Source: Meghimatium bilineatum
Lineage: Eukaryota; Mollusca; Gastropoda; Stylommatophora; Philomycidae
Reading direction: 5' to 3'
NCBI GenBank assembly: GCA_034231615.1
Contig: CM067311.1
Span: forward strand, 27,618,015 to 27,682,014
Length of the DNA: 64,000 nucleotides
Part shown: positions 61,234-64,000 of the stretch, piece after piece
How the letters are laid out: the number at the start of each line of letters is the position of its first letter
How positions within the stretch are numbered: position 1 is the first letter of the stretch
Translations under genes and position numbers: made by a program
The notes under the pieces: model-generated
What the model was told of the DNA's origin: nothing
Seen by the model: only the letters and a program-made list of their open reading frames with translations
Database searches by the model: none

Positions 61234-61328
61234 ATCTTTGTTTATTATGTTTTAAAGACTACTCATTGTTCACTCTCTTATGATTTATAGTGATGAATTA
61301 ATTTTTTTAGTTTATGTTTCACTTTTAA
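61234..61328 (+). other. Presumed proximal 3' UTR of the receptor
   Basis: Follows the TAG. No AATAAA before the MITE; the nearest on the + strand are at 61903-61908 (inside a LINE tail) and near 62764. The true polyadenylation site cannot be chosen by eye. Confidence 0.45.
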
Positions 61329-61548
61329 CCCCTTAGCTTTGGAGGTATTCTTATGGATGTGATGAAAAACCACTGCCATTTTGCTGAGATTCTCCTCTTC
61401 TTAGCTTCCTAGGGAAATAATCCATCTGAATGCTTATAATAGAGCATGAAATGAATTGTTTCTCTGGGAAACTAAGAAGAAGAAGGTCTGAGCAAAAAAA
61501 AGCGGCAACCTCTTATCATATCCTTAAGGATACCTCCGCAGTAAGGGG
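61329..61548. mobile_element. TTAA-flanked palindromic MITE (piggyBac-type target)
   Basis: TTAA on both sides (61325-61328, 61549-61552). Left end ccccttagctttggaggtat pairs with right end atacctccgcagtaagggg; internal segments (tgctgagattctcctcttct versus agaagaagaaggtctgagca) also pair, so nearly the whole 220 bp is one hairpin. Confidence 0.82.
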
Positions 61549-61837
61549 TTAACTATTATGACTTACATGATTTATATATTTTTGTGACTACGGTAAATGT
61601 AATTTTCATTTGTTTTGAAGTTTTTCATAATTGTACCTTGTAATAGCATTTTATTTTATGAAGGACAGTTCTTAAAATATTTCACATTATTTTATAGATT
61701 TTTACTAGTGCTTTCAGAGTAATCTGAGCTGATTATTTTATCTTGAATATTTTCATTATTACAATAATTGCTTATGATGGTTATCCGTGAAGTCAATCAA
61801 AGAGAACTAGAACTCACTTGTTATGTAATTGTGGGTT

Positions 61838-61907
61838 ACTCAAGGAGAGATCTGAGCAACTGTGGATGTGTATTGTGTGCAATGATGATGATCTGATGAC
61901 TAAATAA
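61838..61907 (+). mobile_element. RNase-H LINE (family I-A) terminal scrap
   Basis: Encodes [11 protein letters not shown] and the end of the 55885-57438 element; the last ~70 bp only. Confidence 0.75.
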
Positions 61908-62149
61908 ATAACATTATCTTGTAAGTATTGGATGAGCAATACATGAATTTAATTAAGCATTTTCATTCCTTTTATCATGGAATAACTTTTTGTAATGTTA
62001 CATTATTTAACACCTTGGTTGTGAAGGTAAATTGGCAGTGCAGTGCAGGAAAAATTTAATGGTTCTTGAATATTTTTCCTTAAACCAATTTTCCCACCAC
62101 ATTCTTACATTTAACAATTTGAGTGTATTATTATTGTATACACTATTTC

Positions 62150-62455
62150 ATGAATTTGCAAATATAATGCTTCTTTATATTATGGAGGAGACGTAAAAAC
62201 CTTTCATGTACATTCGTCTCACAAAAGGAAACATTATTTTCAAAAGAATGGTATTGGCAACACAGCCATGTGTACATGTGGACAGGCAGCACAGAGTGCC
62301 AAACATATACTTCAAGAGTGTTCTGAGCATGAAATGCTGAGGCAGACATATTGGCCAGAGGAAACAACACTGGAATCAAAACTCTATGGGACACTGTATG
62401 AACTACAAAAGACAGTGAGTTTTATTAAGGAGACAGAATTACAGATATAGACATG
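62150..62455 (+). pseudogene. LINE C-terminal zinc-knuckle fragment
   Basis: The frame reads GNTAMCTCGQAAQSAKHILQ, ECSEHEMLRQTYWPEET and YELQKTVSFIKETELQI. This is the CxCG...H.L..C tail after RNase H in many LINEs. Upstream codons are frameshifted. Confidence 0.82.
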
Positions 62456-62498
62456 TTTCAAGTGAACGAAAGAAGAAGAAGAAAAAGAATGGTGACCC

Positions 62499-62717
62499 TT
62501 AGTCTACTGTATCACATGCATCTGCCCATGAGTATGAAATGTGTGTACTGCTGATGTCATCTGAATCTATATCTTCCAAATCACTACTAGTATCACAATG
62601 CAAATCAACACTTTCTAAATCAATTCCTGCAACAGATAAATTAGTACTAGAATTATCAGAAAAACTTTCTTCCAAAAGTTTATAAGTATCTAATACATTG
62701 AGTCTATACTTAGCCAT
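62499..62717 (-). pseudogene. Acidic frame, possible piggyBac transposase N-terminus
   Basis: A 72-codon minus-strand frame starts MAKYRLNVLDTYKLLEESFS and is rich in Asp/Ser (DLEDIDSDD). Upstream on the same strand, 62985-63055, are two copies of ggagat-tc-ttaaggag resembling the ends of the MITE at 61329-61548. The acidic N-terminus fits piggyBac transposases, but no catalytic part is present. Confidence 0.4.
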
Positions 62718-62984
62718 ATTTATATGTCTGAGTAAGATTGTTACAAAAAAAAACTCCAGCTATGTCAATAAACATATGTTTGTGACACATGTCGATACAC
62801 ATAGGTAACTAAAATTATTAGTTACACAAAAAAACTCCAGCTGTGTTGATACACATAGGTTTGTGATACATATAGGCTAAGCAGAAGTGATGCTTTATAG
62901 TGTATCTAATTACAAAATTTTTATTTTTGGATGACCTCTAAGAAGCTTGAGCTATCCAATCGAAGTATTTGAAACATGAACCAT

Positions 62985-63055
62985 CACTCCTTAAGGAGAT
63001 GTCCGCAAAATGGTGATGCATTGTCATCGCTCCTTAAAGAGATCTCCACAGCCAA
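62985..63055 (-). repeat. Subterminal repeats related to the TTAA MITE
   Basis: ctccttaaggagatgtccgc and ctccttaaagagatctccac lie about 40 bp apart and share their core with tccttaaggatacctccgca at 61522-61541. Confidence 0.5.
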
Positions 63056-63164
63056 GTAGATCAATATTTATTCATTTTTGTGAAACAGTGAGCAAGAGAT
63101 GAGTAATGTAATTAAGGAACCAATAAGGACAGAACTCTTTAGTTGTCCAGACCTGGAAGGAGAT

Positions 63165-63255
63165 GAAAAAAATAACCACTGTCTACTTTCCATGCATGTC
63201 ATACAAAGCGACTAAGGAGGTTTTGGGCTGGAGCTGGCTGTCCCAAGCCATATAT
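63165..63255 (-). mobile_element. Rep-1 fragment, minus orientation
   Basis: Contains actttccatgcatgtcatac, aaagcgactaaggaggtttt and ggagctggctgtccca, the reverse-complement tail of Rep-1. Confidence 0.65.
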
Positions 63256-64000
63256 GGTCATATGACTAGAAATTGAGTGCACTAATCACTGAGCTTTACC
63301 ACTTCTGGAAACAAAACATTTATTAGGCCAAGATACACAATTTTTTTTAATATCTAAATTTCTGTACAAAAATATCCACAGCCCTAGTCACATGTACTGC
63401 AAATCAACAGTCTGATCCAAAACATAGCTCACAAATGTATATATTCTAAAGATGATGCAACAGAAACTTGGAGCTATTCTTTCTGTTCACAAAAAAAGAG
63501 TTTGTTTTGTTTTTTCTCACTGACTAGTTGTGTAATTTTTACTGAAAGTATCACTAAAATAGTTTATATATTTGTTTATTATTTGTAATAAATTTATAAC
63601 CCATGTGTTTATTTGTTTACATGTGTACCTGCACATGTAAGTACACATGTGTTATGTACTTATCTACATGCATATATTCAATTTTGCAGGTTATGGATGC
63701 CAGCATATTATAGCTTGTGTTGTTGCCTCTCATTATTATATGCAGATGTGAATGTACAGACCAGTACAGAATGATATTCTGACACAAAATTTCTTGCCAT
63801 AGATGGAACAAAATTTATCTGAACATATGATTATAGGCTGTTTAACATCTCCCCAATTTGACATTTCTTATTGTTATTTTTTTAGTTTTTTTACATTATC
63901 CTACTGAGCACCTCTGTGCTTGAATTATCTAGGAGGAAATGTTGGTGTTGAAACATTTTTGCAATCATTACCCTCAACTGCCATCTTCGTATTGTAGGTT
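63256..64000. other. Downstream DNA, no recognised feature
   Basis: AT-rich. No coding or repeat homology is supported to the window end. Confidence 0.4.

Noticed and set aside
60655..60664. Exon 11 start upstream of 60665
   Set aside because: The frame reads back a few codons, but the ttacag acceptor at 60664 and the phase match to exon 10 fix the start.

Overview
The window is AT-rich animal nuclear DNA. It holds most of one very long spliced gene on the + strand, with introns full of transposable-element debris and minisatellites. There is no bacterial-type gene packing. The density of RTE-like and RNase-H-bearing LINE fragments and the style of the repeats suggest a lophotrochozoan, most likely a mollusc. 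That assignment is inference from repeat style; nothing in the sequence fixes the species.

The host gene is an adhesion G-protein-coupled receptor of the ADGRG2/4/6 kind (group VIII). Eleven exons between 618 and 61233 join with GT-AG introns and compatible phases into a single 642-codon frame plus stop. Exon 1 is the end of a GAIN domain, exon 2 is the GPS autoproteolysis site with its tethered agonist, exons 3-9 carry the seven transmembrane helices, and exons 10-11 are a Ser/Asn/Asp-rich cytoplasmic tail ending in a possible class I PDZ ligand. The true 5' end, with the signal peptide and the rest of the ectodomain, lies before the window.

Layout: 1-617 degenerate 29-bp minisatellite and the exon 1 acceptor. 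828-9492 introns 1-2, with LINE pieces and a 23-copy 60-bp array grown inside an interspersed repeat. 9621-22916 intron 3, with a piggyBac-like element, an RNase-H LINE, a tRNA-type SINE and several short arrays. 22917-35052 six exons (TM2-TM7) with a second piggyBac-like element and a 34-copy 60-bp array. 35053-50533 intron 9, with a foldback element, many LINE pieces, nested SINE/hAT/pogo-type insertions, and an array that runs straight into the exon 10 splice acceptor. 50660-60664 intron 10, with RNase-H LINEs, a hAT-in-SINE nest and two large inverted repeats. 61234-64000 presumed 3' UTR and downstream DNA, with a palindromic TTAA-flanked MITE, LINE tails and a possible piggyBac transposase N-terminus.

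The most interesting points are as follows. (i) A minisatellite abuts the exon 10 acceptor. It is almost free of AG, its one internal AG is in the correct phase, and the frame is open, so a 95-codon in-frame tail extension is possible. (ii) A 60-bp segment is single-copy in two members of a repeat family and 23-fold amplified in a third. (iii) Several long inverted repeats lie inside the transcribed introns and could form double-stranded RNA. (iv) A series of nested insertions can be proven by target-site duplications and by empty-site paralogues within the same window.
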